DNA of 64,000 nt from NCBI GenBank assembly GCA_041821185.1, contig JBGUBD010000008.1, positions 62,001-126,000 on the forward strand, written 5' to 3'. A program made the translations under genes and the position numbers. Source of the stretch: Phycisphaerales bacterium AB-hyl4. Its GTDB lineage: Bacteria > Planctomycetota > Phycisphaerae > Phycisphaerales > Phycisphaeraceae. The notes beneath the pieces were generated by a model. The model made no database searches and was not told where the DNA came from. It saw nothing but the letters and a program-made list of their open reading frames with translations. Shown in pieces: positions 42,793 to 51,421 of the stretch. Numbering within the stretch: the stretch's first letter is position 1; the number at the start of each line of letters is the position of its first letter.

Positions 42793-44913
42793 TTGAAACC
42801 CGCAACAGTACATCCTGACGAGGTAGGCCAGGCCGCAACATCAGCACCGCTCCACGGCAGCACTGAAAATGCACCGCGAGCCACGGCCGCCTATATACGC
42901 TTGACGCGCGACGAATCTCTCAAGAAGGGGTTGTCGGCTGCCGCCCAACGCGCGGATATCGAAGAATATGCCACGCGTGCCGAGTTGCCGAATTTGACCT
43001 TCTACGACGAACCGGAGGCAGTCGGTGGTGATGTTGCGTTTGAGCGACGGATCGAGGGGCGTCGGTTACTGGGGGATCTACAAGCGGGGCATATTGGGCA
43101 CGTCGTGGTGCGTGACATGGACCGCCTCGCCCGCGACGTGCGTTTGTGGCTCCGCTTTGTTGAGGCGTGCCAAGACAACGGTGTCGAGGTTCACACGCTT
43201 TCCGGCCCCTTGCCCCTGGACAGCCCCACGGATGAGTTTGCCGGGACGGTTAGAGCCGCCGCAGCTCAACTTGAACGCAAACAAGTGGGTGATCGCGTCC
43301 GACGTGCCAAACGCCAAGTCGCCTGGAAGGGGCGGCATGTAGGCGGCCCTCCCCCCTATGGCTACATCACGCAGGCTCGCCGGGCCGCAGAATTGCGAGA
43401 CAGTGGAATTCCTGAGGAAGCTGCCCGCCAGCAGGCAGAGGGTGAATACCCCCTACGGGGACACCTGTATGTGGACAATACCGAGGCCGATGTAGTTCGA
43501 TTCGCTTTCGAGGCCTATCTGCGTCGCGGATGGGGTATGAGGCGAATTGCTAACGAGTTCAACTCCGCAGGCCAGCGAACCCGGAACGGCAAACTATGGC
43601 AGCCCGACCAATTACGCCGTATGATTCAACATCCCGTGTATGCAGGCTTCATTACCCACGATGCGAAGCACTTTGAAACACGAGGCCGCCAACATACAGC
43701 CCGGCCGAAACAATCGCGTCACCGTGGAAGCCACGACGCCCTAATATCCGAAGCAGAGTGGCAACGTGCCCAAGCCATCCGAGAGTCACGAATCCTGCAC
43801 AAATCCGGACGCGGCAACGCTTCCACCGCAACACGCCGATACGCCCTCTCTGGCGTCTTGCAATGCAGTTGCGGCAGTCCAATGCGAGCCGCAAGCACTC
43901 ACAACAAGACGGACCATGCCTATTACGCATGCATTCGACGGCGCACCTTCGGCCCCGAGGCAATAGGCGGTTGCGATCGACCACGTGTTAACCTCAAACG
44001 CGCAGACCAGACATTCTGGTCTGCTTTGAATCAGCTCTTAAGCTCTGAATCGCTGGTGGACCGTGTTTACGAAGCCGCCGAGCGCCTCGCCGCTGCACAA
44101 CAAGAGGATTTACTCGACATAAAGCCAACTCCTGACGAGGAGCTAGAGCGAGTACGCCTGAATCTCGAACGCTGGTATGAACGCCACGACAACGCAATCA
44201 CCGGCATTGAACGCGAGGCTGCGTGGCAACGCATTACCCAGCTTACAAACCGAATCAAGCAGCTAGACGAGCAAGTGGCCAACTCACCACCGGAGACACC
44301 ACCCGAGAATGACCACCCCCTACGCATCACCCGAGAACAGGTGGCCCACCACCTGGTTTCACTCGCAACACTTGCAAACAACAGCGAGGACCAGGGCAAA
44401 CACCTGATCACGTCACTGATTAATCATCATGGCCTAACCGTCACGTTGACGAGTGAACATACACTGAAGGTGCACTTGGCCATTGCCCCACCAGGAACAT
44501 CAACAACTGACGTCACGTACACGACGCCTCTCGATGTCGAAGTGCGACTAACTAGCGACAATATCACTCAGTGGCACCACGACAACCAGGGAAAACACTT
44601 CTGCCATATCTGCGACAAACCGATCCAGGTAGAACGTCGACATTACTGGCGCGGCGTGCCTACACACCACAAGCACTGCTGGGCACAGCAACTCGCAGTC
44701 CAACGCCGACAACAACGACCGAAGGGTTACACAGGAAACGAGGTGGCAAAACTTCTCGGCATCGGCCGCACAACCGTCAGTCGATGGGTGAAATCAGGCA
44801 AGCTCCCGAAGCCTATCGTAGTCGATAATTCCTTATCCCTTTGGGACAGAAGGGCGATCGACCGACTCATGCCGCCACGCATCGATTCACTTAGCAACGC
44901 AATAACCAGCTAA
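42793..44913 (+). CDS. Large serine recombinase (putative island integrase)
   Basis: 706 residues. Resolvase domain 30-165 (VVVRDMDRLARDV, VRAAAAQLERKQVGDRVRRA), recombinase domain 180-330 (GGPPPYGYI, EFNSAGQRTRNGKLWQPDQL, HPVYAGFI), zinc ribbon about 355-400 (LQCSCGSPMR, YYACIRRR) and a coiled-coil helix (about 430-490), the standard order. Two oddities: the catalytic serine position in YIRLTRDES is Thr38, and after a second Cys/His patch (HFCHICDKP) the last 65 residues form a MerR/AlpA-like HTH (YTGNEVAKLLGIGRTTVSRW). Excisionases have such an HTH, so integrase and directionality factor may be fused. It is the best candidate for inserting the island at attB in comM. Confidence 0.85.
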   Translation: MKPATVHPDEVGQAATSAPLHGSTENAPRATAAYIRLTRDESLKKGLSAAAQRADIEEYATRAELPNLTFYDEPEAVGGDVAFERRIEGRRLLGDLQAGHIGHVVVRDMDRLARDVRLWLRFVEACQDNGVEVHTLSGPLPLDSPTDEFAGTVRAAAAQLERKQVGDRVRRAKRQVAWKGRHVGGPPPYGYITQARRAAELRDSGIPEEAARQQAEGEYPLRGHLYVDNTEADVVRFAFEAYLRRGWGMRRIANEFNSAGQRTRNGKLWQPDQLRRMIQHPVYAGFITHDAKHFETRGRQHTARPKQSRHRGSHDALISEAEWQRAQAIRESRILHKSGRGNASTATRRYALSGVLQCSCGSPMRAASTHNKTDHAYYACIRRRTFGPEAIGGCDRPRVNLKRADQTFWSALNQLLSSESLVDRVYEAAERLAAAQQEDLLDIKPTPDEELERVRLNLERWYERHDNAITGIEREAAWQRITQLTNRIKQLDEQVANSPPETPPENDHPLRITREQVAHHLVSLATLANNSEDQGKHLITSLINHHGLTVTLTSEHTLKVHLAIAPPGTSTTDVTYTTPLDVEVRLTSDNITQWHHDNQGKHFCHICDKPIQVERRHYWRGVPTHHKHCWAQQLAVQRRQQRPKGYTGNEVAKLLGIGRTTVSRWVKSGKLPKPIVVDNSLSLWDRRAIDRLMPPRIDSLSNAITS

Positions 44914-44926
44914 TACAGGAGCAAAC

Positions 44927-45505
44927 ATGGCTTACAACCTCGATGAAATACGCTACAAACTGCTATGCGCATACCACACCCACCACATAACCGACCACCC
45001 ACTAGATGACCTTGACGACAATGAACTCATCCTTCCCGACTTTGATAATATAAAGCTTGAAGTAATACAACCTAATCCATCGTGCGACTATTCCTACGCC
45101 AGATTGTATTTCAATAGCACTTACGCACTAGATCGATACGCCCATATTAAGTGCCATATGGAAATAGGCCAGCCCCGAATTGATGGCGCGATCTCACATT
45201 TCATTCTCTGGTGGTCACACGAAGCTCACGGCCACATACGTATACTGTGCGACGTGTACTTCGCTATAGAGGTACTTCACGCCTTCGACCCTATAACAGA
45301 TCGATGCCAACGCTTTGAGTACCATCTGGATGGGCACTTGACCCCAAGCCCTGACGAAGAATGGCCCCTTTTACCAGAATGCGTGCCATATAGCAGCGGA
45401 TACGCGTACCCTTTTTGCCCAGAATGGTTCATCATGCCTGATGCAGCAGCATTGGCGCACGAAGCCCTCGTGGACCACTATGCCTCCCTTCTCGGAGAAA
45501 GGTAA
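44927..45505 (+). CDS. Hypothetical protein, 192 residues (paralogue of 45828-46403)
   Basis: AGGAG precedes the ATG and the gap from the recombinase is only 13 bp, so it is probably co-transcribed. The product MAYNLDEIRYKLLCAYHTHH has an N-terminal helix, a beta-rich middle (FILWWSHEAHGHIRILCDVY) and a conserved tail (CPEWFIMPDAAALAHEALVD). The gene downstream of the polymerase relic is a clear paralogue. No known family, motif or signal. Acidic and aromatic-rich; AT-rich DNA. Confidence 0.55.
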   Translation: MAYNLDEIRYKLLCAYHTHHITDHPLDDLDDNELILPDFDNIKLEVIQPNPSCDYSYARLYFNSTYALDRYAHIKCHMEIGQPRIDGAISHFILWWSHEAHGHIRILCDVYFAIEVLHAFDPITDRCQRFEYHLDGHLTPSPDEEWPLLPECVPYSSGYAYPFCPEWFIMPDAAALAHEALVDHYASLLGER

Positions 45506-45584
45506 AAATGACACATTAGCGATATAAATACTCAATTCGATTGGAGCGATGTTTTACATCGAAATACAATCACCCATTTATGTT

Positions 45585-45775
45585 CGAGTTACCTCCCCTT
45601 CGAAATCCCCCAGATCCGGAATCTGCGTGAATGAGATCCGTGTCGGGACGTCGCCTGTGCACCCCACATCCCGCCTAGGAAGAGGCAGTGCCGCCCGTAC
45701 TTTTGGTCGAGACGATCCATGGCATTCGCGAGCACGTCGAGGTGGGCTTGATCGTCATACAGCGGCAGTGTCACC
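45585..45775 (-). pseudogene. Y-family polymerase C-terminal relic
   Basis: On the minus strand TLPLYDDQAHLDVLANAMDR, LDQKYGRHCLFLGGMWGAQ and, after one frameshift, PTRISFTQIPDLGDF match the last 70 residues of the Y-family polymerase at 49946-51175. All of the catalytic part is missing. It sits between two paralogous orphan genes, so a block resembling the right part of the island once lay here in the opposite orientation. Confidence 0.8.
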
Positions 45776-45827
45776 TCACACCTTTCGCAGATCAACAACA
45801 CACAATAACGCTTACAAAGGAGACTAC

Positions 45828-46403
45828 ATGCCTTACGACCTTAATAATATTCGCCACAAACTGCACCATGTACGATACAACCAGTATATGGCTATGAGTA
45901 ACAGATTACATCCATCCTATAATGATGAATTCATATTGCCATTTTTTGACGGCCTACGCATTACTATACTGCCGCCCTCTGAGGTTCATGACTATCCACG
46001 CGCACAAGTGGTATTTATTACAAACCGCGTATTTAAAGAACGCATTATTGACGACAGATACGACGAAACGTATGACGCCAACTTCCGCGGAGGAATTTCA
46101 GGCCTGCAATTATGGTGGTCATTTAAAACAGATGGGCGGATACGTATACTGTGTGAAGTACATTTTTCAATCGTGACTGAATACTTATTCGATATCCCAA
46201 TATCTCCAGTCCAACGCTTCGAGTATCACCAGAATGGCTACTTGACTCCACACCATGGTAACGATCGCTACCTACTACCAGACTGTGCACCCTACAGCAA
46301 AGGGTACGCGTTCTCCTACTACCCTGAATGGTTTATCATACCTGATGTAGCAGCGCTAGCACACGAAGCTCTTGCCACTCATTACGCTTCGATGCTGGAC
46401 TGA
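45828..46403 (+). CDS. Hypothetical protein, 191 residues (paralogue of 44927-45505)
   Basis: Starts at ATG 45828, 7 bp after AAAGGAG; a frame extending upstream to 45549 is the polymerase relic in antisense and is not part of it. MPYDLNNIRHKLHHVRYNQY, LQLWWSFKTDGRIRILCEVH, and YPEWFIIPDVAALAHEALAT align along the full length with the earlier gene at roughly half of positions. The WWS and PEWFI(M/I)PD(A/V)AALAHEAL motifs are the most constant. Function unknown; retention of two copies suggests selection. Confidence 0.6.
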   Translation: MPYDLNNIRHKLHHVRYNQYMAMSNRLHPSYNDEFILPFFDGLRITILPPSEVHDYPRAQVVFITNRVFKERIIDDRYDETYDANFRGGISGLQLWWSFKTDGRIRILCEVHFSIVTEYLFDIPISPVQRFEYHQNGYLTPHHGNDRYLLPDCAPYSKGYAFSYYPEWFIIPDVAALAHEALATHYASMLD

Positions 46404-46464
46404 CAACTATAAACCGGACTCGTCAGGCTATCGCCCACATGCCTCACGACCTTAACAACCACCG

Positions 46465-47481
46465 TCAATTGGAGTTCGGCGGACTTCGATAGTGACCACG
46501 TACATATGTCCCGTCGGCACGATAGTAGCCACGGACGCGCACAGTCTTGGGAACGCCATTCTGATTCGGCTGTCCGTAGTAGCTACCGTTCTCAGCAACC
46601 CTCGATGGCGAGGCTTGCCTGTACTCCGGTGATGCATACCGATTAGGATCTGAGTGGTAAGCAGGTCGCGATATCCGAACCGACTCTTGGGATGATCGGT
46701 TGACCCCATGCGGGAACCGATGTGTTGCCTCGCGACTGGTTCCCCTGCCGATGTCGATGGAGCTCTCGTTGGTCGAAGCGGAACTGAACTGCGAATCGGC
46801 CCATAATCCCAAACCTCGTTCACGGGCCGTTCGTTCCAGACGAACCAGTTCGTCTGTGGCCTCTTCCGAACGGGCGATTCGAGCATAGCCGCTCCGCACC
46901 ATCTCAACGCCAGCATCACGTCCATCGGGCAGGATGACTCGCGCCGATACTCGTCCATCCTCGTCGCGACTCGTTCCACGAAACGTAATGCGTTTGTTGT
47001 TAACCAGCTGCGCTAGGGCTGTACGAGATCTTCCAGCATTTTCCTCACCTGGCAGCGGAGCGATAACACCTTCGATCCGGACGACCACGGAGCGCCTGCT
47101 ATTTACCAGTTCAATCAGGTGGCCCGCTACGACACTGCGAAACTGCCAATCCGCCTGAGTCCTGGGGTCGGATGCTGGCGGTGCAGCATTGGCTGAAGTA
47201 GTAGCAGGCTGCTGGGCGTTGACGTACGGTCCCGTGAAGGGGTCGCGCCGACTGTATGAATCTTCGGAATCGTGATCCTCACCAGCCGTGTCGGCCATTC
47301 CCGGTTCGGGCAGAGGGTTGCGATCCTCCAACGAGATATGTTCAGCCGGAGCCTCGTCGGCGGTCGATGATGGGGCGTAACTAATCCATGATAATCCGAG
47401 TGCGACGAACAATATCGCACCAACGATGATGCCGCAGGCAGTCCCTCGGTCCCAGACATTTGCATCATGGTTTGAATTCAA
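46465..47481 (-). CDS. Membrane-anchored SNase-like (thermonuclease-homology) protein
   Basis: 338 residues. One transmembrane helix near the start (about 14-36, ACGIIVGAILFVALGLSWIS), a disordered linker with TTSANAAPPASDP, and an SNase-like domain at about 112-220 (LVNSRRSVVVRIEGVIAPLP, RTALAQLVNNKRITFRG, SRDEDGRVSARVILPDGRDA). Arg of VRIEG is kept, but the Asp-Ala-Pro-Glu of active thermonucleases reads IAPLPGE, so catalysis is doubtful. The tail is Ser/Tyr-rich and ends with VRVRGYYRADGTYVRGHYRS, a motif often seen after SNase domains. A decayed copy is at 1471-2080. Confidence 0.7.
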   Translation of the reverse strand: MNSNHDANVWDRGTACGIIVGAILFVALGLSWISYAPSSTADEAPAEHISLEDRNPLPEPGMADTAGEDHDSEDSYSRRDPFTGPYVNAQQPATTSANAAPPASDPRTQADWQFRSVVAGHLIELVNSRRSVVVRIEGVIAPLPGEENAGRSRTALAQLVNNKRITFRGTSRDEDGRVSARVILPDGRDAGVEMVRSGYARIARSEEATDELVRLERTARERGLGLWADSQFSSASTNESSIDIGRGTSREATHRFPHGVNRSSQESVRISRPAYHSDPNRYASPEYRQASPSRVAENGSYYGQPNQNGVPKTVRVRGYYRADGTYVRGHYRSPPNSN

Positions 47482-47704
47482 CTGTTATTGCCTCTTCTCA
47501 GGAACGAGGAACAACTCATGCAGATTAGCCCAATCCGGAAAACTAACTTCTGGTGGTGTTAAAGCAAGTTCGTAAGCTTCGATTGGAAAAAGGCGCAGCC
47601 TCATCGCCATTAGGATCAATACAGTTGACCCACTTTTACCATTCCATGCAGGTTATGTTGGATGATCGAGACCTGGATCCATGGCACCATTGTAATTAGT
47701 AATG

Positions 47705-48079
47705 CTAAGGATTACAGATACGACACGGCCGACGACCAGCAGCGACAGCATCAGATCGGCTCCCGTACCGAACTAAGTTTGACGACAGAATGCGATCCGC
47801 CGCGTGGCAACCACGACTGTGGAACACATTACTGTTCCGTGAGCCAAGGTACGTCGCCTGGATGGGCGGCGATGTCGATGTCGGGGGTGCTACGGTACCG
47901 GGTGATGTCGCCGCTGGTGGAGACGGAGTCGTAGGACTGTCGGTGTCGGTAGATCGCCCAAGCCCGAAACCAATGATGCCCGCCAGCAAGACCGAGGCGA
48001 CAGCTAAGGGGATTAGCCACCGGTAAGGCTGTTTCGGCTTTGTATTCTCCGCAGAGTTGGAACCTGTGTCTTCAGTCAT
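47705..48079 (-). CDS. Membrane-anchored protein with Ada-type metal-binding domain
   Basis: 124 residues: cytoplasmic head, one transmembrane helix (about 21-44, LIPLAVASVLLAGIIGFGLG), a Thr/Pro/Ser linker and a C-terminal domain ATYLGSRNSNVFHSRGCHAA, DRILSSNLVRYGSRSDAVAA, GRRPCRICNP. The latter is the Ada_Zn_binding pattern (F-H-x3-C ... P-C-x2-C), four-ligand zinc site in DNA-methyl-phosphotriester sensors, here placed outside the cell. Such domains follow SNase or ComEC-like proteins in many bacteria. Overlaps the DUF3006 gene by 4 bp. Confidence 0.72.
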   Translation of the reverse strand: MTEDTGSNSAENTKPKQPYRWLIPLAVASVLLAGIIGFGLGRSTDTDSPTTPSPPAATSPGTVAPPTSTSPPIQATYLGSRNSNVFHSRGCHAADRILSSNLVRYGSRSDAVAAGRRPCRICNP

Positions 48080-48342
48080 GATTCGCCCAGCCTGCGTCCT
48101 CGGCGGCGCAGCTGCTCCAGCTTCGAGTGGATCCGTTGCTTCGCAGCATCCGTGGCTACCTGGTCGATCTGTGCATCAACGAGATGCTCACCTTCCAAAA
48201 TGACTCGGAGCCAATGCCCCTCCTGTACCCCTTCCGGCAAAGTCTCGATCGGTACTGCCACCTCCCGATCGGGCGGATCGCCCACGATTAGTACCGCGTG
48301 CTTGCCATCAACGATCCGGTCTAGAACGGCTACCTCACGCAT
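48076..48342 (-). CDS. DUF3006 domain protein
   Basis: 88 residues. VAVLDRIVDGKHAVLIVGDP then REVAVPIETLPEGVQEGHWL and RVILEGEHLVDAQIDQV are the DUF3006 OB-like barrel pattern, with a helical tail (AKQRIHSKLEQLRRRGRRLG). DUF3006 genes regularly accompany ComEC-like metallo-hydrolases; here the gene overlaps the hydrolase by 13 bp and the Ada-like gene by 4 bp. Function unknown. Confidence 0.8.
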   Translation of the reverse strand: MREVAVLDRIVDGKHAVLIVGDPPDREVAVPIETLPEGVQEGHWLRVILEGEHLVDAQIDQVATDAAKQRIHSKLEQLRRRGRRLGES

Positions 48343-49640
48343 GCGATCCCCTGGTCTTTGATATCACGTAGACGAGCCGGTCCGATCCCTCTTACACGGG
48401 TGAGCTGATCGACGCTCTCAAACGGGCGCAACTGCACAATCTCACTGGATCGGGCTGGGCCGATGTGAATGATTTGCTGTAGGTCCTCCTCACTGGCCTC
48501 GTTGATGTTCACGCAGTCGTCAGTCTGTGACTGCTGCCCGTGGTCAGAAGTAGCAGTCTGCTGCTCCTCACGCAGGCGGTTCTCCGCCGGCCGACGCTCT
48601 ACAGCGACTTGATAATCCTCGCCATCGCTGGTCACGAGGATCGTGCCGTGGATGTCGGTACCGTAGAGGGTGATGCCCAAACCGGTGACACGGTTGACGA
48701 CCTCGCGGTGGGGATGGCCGTAGGTGTTGCCGGTCCCGGCACTGTAGATAGCTACCTCCGGGGCTACTCCATCTAAAAATCGACGGCTGGAGGAGGTGCG
48801 GGAGCCGTGATGACCAAGTTGCAGCACTTGACTGCGCAACTCGTGTTCCCCCTCTAACATTTCCCTCTCGTGCGAAACCTCGGCATCACCGGTGTACAAG
48901 GCCGCGAAGTTACCGAAGACAATGCGAACAGCCAGATTATCATGGATGTCACGAAGCGGATCGACGGGATGTACGACCTCAACCCGCAGGTCCCCGAACT
49001 CCACAGATTCACCAGCCCGGGGCTCGTGGTAACCCGCCTCGCTGGCAAGCACTGCATCCAAAACCCGTTCAAAGGTCTGCGAGGTGTGTTCCCACCCGCT
49101 CATCCACACCTCGGTGACCGGGAAGGCCTCTAGTATCTGGGGCACCTGACCGATGTGATCCGCATGGGGATGTGTGAGGATGATCAGGTCAATCGTCTCG
49201 ATGCCGATCCGTTGCAGGTGCGGGACGATGTCGTTCCGCTGCCAGTGCCCCGCATCGATCAGAATGGTGCCGTCGGGACTCTGGATGAGCGTCGCGTCGG
49301 CTTGCCCGACATCCAGGTGCCGCAGGAGGACTTGGCCCTCCGGTGGACCACGAGACTGGTTAGACGAGGATGTGCCGGTTCGTGGCGACTCGTCCGATGA
49401 CGTCAAACTCTCATTTGGCTGAGGATCATCGTGGGTGGTCGAGAATGTGTTATCGGCCACCTCACCCAGCTCAACAGCAACGGGAACCACACTGCCAGAA
49501 AGTGCGGTATCGACTGTTGCATGTGGTAACTTGCTAGATGGTTGTGGCTCTTGCCCCGCGACCCCGATTGTCAGCAGCATTCCGATGAATGCGACAAGCA
49601 GACCACCCCCGGCCCAAGTAGTCCAAAGCCGTTTCTGCAT
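48330..49640 (-). CDS. Secreted ComEC-like metallo-beta-lactamase-fold hydrolase with ComEA-type HhH
   Basis: 436 residues. A signal anchor (about 8-30, GGGLLVAFIGMLLTIGV) leads to a disordered linker and an MBL-fold domain with HLDVGQADATLIQSPDGTIL, THPHADHIG (156-164), YTGDAE and HHGS (LQLGHHGSRTS). These are the metal-binding motifs of the ComEC C-terminal domain. The last 70 residues are a helix-hairpin-helix pair (CVNINEASEEDLQQIIHIGP, VRGIGPARLRDIKDQG) as in ComEA, the DNA-binding uptake protein. So nuclease-like and DNA-binding competence modules are fused. It is the first gene of an operon with DUF3006 and the Ada-like protein, extracellular DNA processing being the likely role. Confidence 0.85.
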   Translation of the reverse strand: MQKRLWTTWAGGGLLVAFIGMLLTIGVAGQEPQPSSKLPHATVDTALSGSVVPVAVELGEVADNTFSTTHDDPQPNESLTSSDESPRTGTSSSNQSRGPPEGQVLLRHLDVGQADATLIQSPDGTILIDAGHWQRNDIVPHLQRIGIETIDLIILTHPHADHIGQVPQILEAFPVTEVWMSGWEHTSQTFERVLDAVLASEAGYHEPRAGESVEFGDLRVEVVHPVDPLRDIHDNLAVRIVFGNFAALYTGDAEVSHEREMLEGEHELRSQVLQLGHHGSRTSSSRRFLDGVAPEVAIYSAGTGNTYGHPHREVVNRVTGLGITLYGTDIHGTILVTSDGEDYQVAVERRPAENRLREEQQTATSDHGQQSQTDDCVNINEASEEDLQQIIHIGPARSSEIVQLRPFESVDQLTRVRGIGPARLRDIKDQGIACVR

Positions 49641-49945
49641 GGTGCCCCCGATTGATAAGTTAACAGGACAGTGCTTGATGCTGGTACAGCCTCAGCTTAC
49701 CACGGAGTATTGCCCATCAACAGGGGAAGGCATCTAGTCATGGGCTGCGGCTGCAATAGCGTGAAACACTTGGGCCTGGCCGACGAGGAGACGATCGAGC
49801 AGCGAGGGGCCCTTCTGTCGGGTGAGCGGTGCCCGGTGGGGAAGTGGTGAATTTAATCTCGATCATCTTGGCGCGCAGTTCATCTTCCGCTACGCTTGTT
49901 CGGTATCTGATCGGGTACTTATTCGCCGGGAGGGAGGATACTGCC

Positions 49946-51175
49946 GTGGAGGGAGTACGCTATCTATTTGCCGACATGAACTCGTTCTTCGCGTCCGTCG
50001 AGCAGCAGGAGCAACCCGATCTGCGGGGCCTGCCCATCGCGGTGGTGCCGACGCTGGTCGAGACCACCTGCTGCATCGCCGCCAGCTACGAGGCGAAAAG
50101 CTATGGCATCAAGACCGGCACGCCCGTACACGAAGCGAAACAGCGCTGTCCGCACATTCGCCTGATCGAAGCTCGGCCGGCGTGCTATGTGCAGTATCAC
50201 CACCGCGTGATCGAAGCGGTCGAATCCTGCCTGCATGTGGACCAAGTCTGCTCGATCGATGAGATGTACGGCAAACTGCTGGGCAAGGAACGCCAACCTG
50301 AACAGGCTGCGACGATCGCCTACCTGGTCAAAGACGCCATTCGGCAGGCGGCAGGCCCCTGCGTGCGTTGCTCGATCGGCCTCGCACCCAATCCGTGGCT
50401 GGCCAAGGTGGCGTCCGACATGAACAAACCCGACGGGCTGACCATGCTTCTACCCGAGCAGTTGCCCGAGGTGATCTGTCATCTCAAGCTCACTGACCTG
50501 CCGGGCATCGCGAAGAACATGGAGCGCCGGCTAGCAGCGGTGCACATCACCAGCATCGCGCAGCTTTGCCAGGCATCCGAAGCCGATCTCAGCCAGGCGT
50601 GGGGCAGCACCGTGCTCGGCAGCATCTGGTGGCAGCAGTTGCGTGGCATCGACCTGCCATACCGCCCGACGCACCGGCGGACCGTGAGCCACTCGCATGT
50701 ACTGCCGCCGGACCAGCGCACGGACGAACGGGCGTGGGCGGTGCTGGCGCGGATGATCCACAAGGCCGCCGCCCGCATGCGTCGGCTCGGCTATCGTGCC
50801 GGCGACCTGACGATGCAGGTGACGTACATCGAACGACGCAGTTGGGAGCAGCAAGTGTCATTGGGTTTGTGCCGGGATACGCTGACGATGATTCATGTCG
50901 CGTTGCCGATGTGGCGAAAGCGGCCACCAGGCACGCCGCTGAAGGTGGGCGTGGTGCTCACGCACCTGGTGGCAGACGGCGGTGCGACCCTGCCGCTGTT
51001 CGCCGAGCAGAATCACATGGACAAGTTGGCCGACTGCATGGACACGATCGATCACAAATATGGCAAGCACACGCTCTACCTCGGCGCGATGTGGGGGGCG
51101 CAGGAGGCAGCGCCGACACGAATTTCGTTTACGCAGATTCCAACGTTGGAGGAGTTCGGCGAAACGGATCGCTAA
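49946..51175 (+). CDS. Y-family DNA polymerase (DinB/UmuC-type)
   Basis: About 410 residues from the GTG at 49946, chosen because GGAGG lies 8 bp upstream and the protein then starts at the family position. The palm has YLFADMNSFFASVEQ (first Asp) and CSIDEMYGKLL (Asp-Glu pair), followed by CSIGLAPNPWLAKVASDMNK, HhH region LTDLPGIAKNMERRL, and a little-finger domain. Its C-terminal 70 residues (TLPLFAEQNHMDKL, YLGAMWGAQEAAPTRISFTQ) recur as a relic at 45585-45775. Translesion synthesis. An SOS box was not recognised in the short upstream region. Confidence 0.92.
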   Translation: MEGVRYLFADMNSFFASVEQQEQPDLRGLPIAVVPTLVETTCCIAASYEAKSYGIKTGTPVHEAKQRCPHIRLIEARPACYVQYHHRVIEAVESCLHVDQVCSIDEMYGKLLGKERQPEQAATIAYLVKDAIRQAAGPCVRCSIGLAPNPWLAKVASDMNKPDGLTMLLPEQLPEVICHLKLTDLPGIAKNMERRLAAVHITSIAQLCQASEADLSQAWGSTVLGSIWWQQLRGIDLPYRPTHRRTVSHSHVLPPDQRTDERAWAVLARMIHKAAARMRRLGYRAGDLTMQVTYIERRSWEQQVSLGLCRDTLTMIHVALPMWRKRPPGTPLKVGVVLTHLVADGGATLPLFAEQNHMDKLADCMDTIDHKYGKHTLYLGAMWGAQEAAPTRISFTQIPTLEEFGETDR

Positions 51176-51421
51176 CACCAACACAACGCGTGAATTCGCG
51201 ATCGTGATTCGCACTGAAGTTGCCATGAAAGCAAATAGATCGCACGCCGTCAGACGAAGTCGATGCTCGTTGTGCGATCATGTGGGTGGGAAGAGAATGG
51301 TGGATGATCTCTGCCGGTTTGGCATATGTGAACTTGATGTCTCAATTCATCATAATCGCAGTTTAAGCTACTTCATTCTCCGCCCATGTCGTAGCGTTGC
51401 ACTAACGAGTCACTACCGGCC

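Noticed and set aside
45549..45827. N-terminal extension of the 191-residue gene
   Set aside because: This segment is the polymerase relic in antisense; the internal ATG at 45828 has a good ribosome site.
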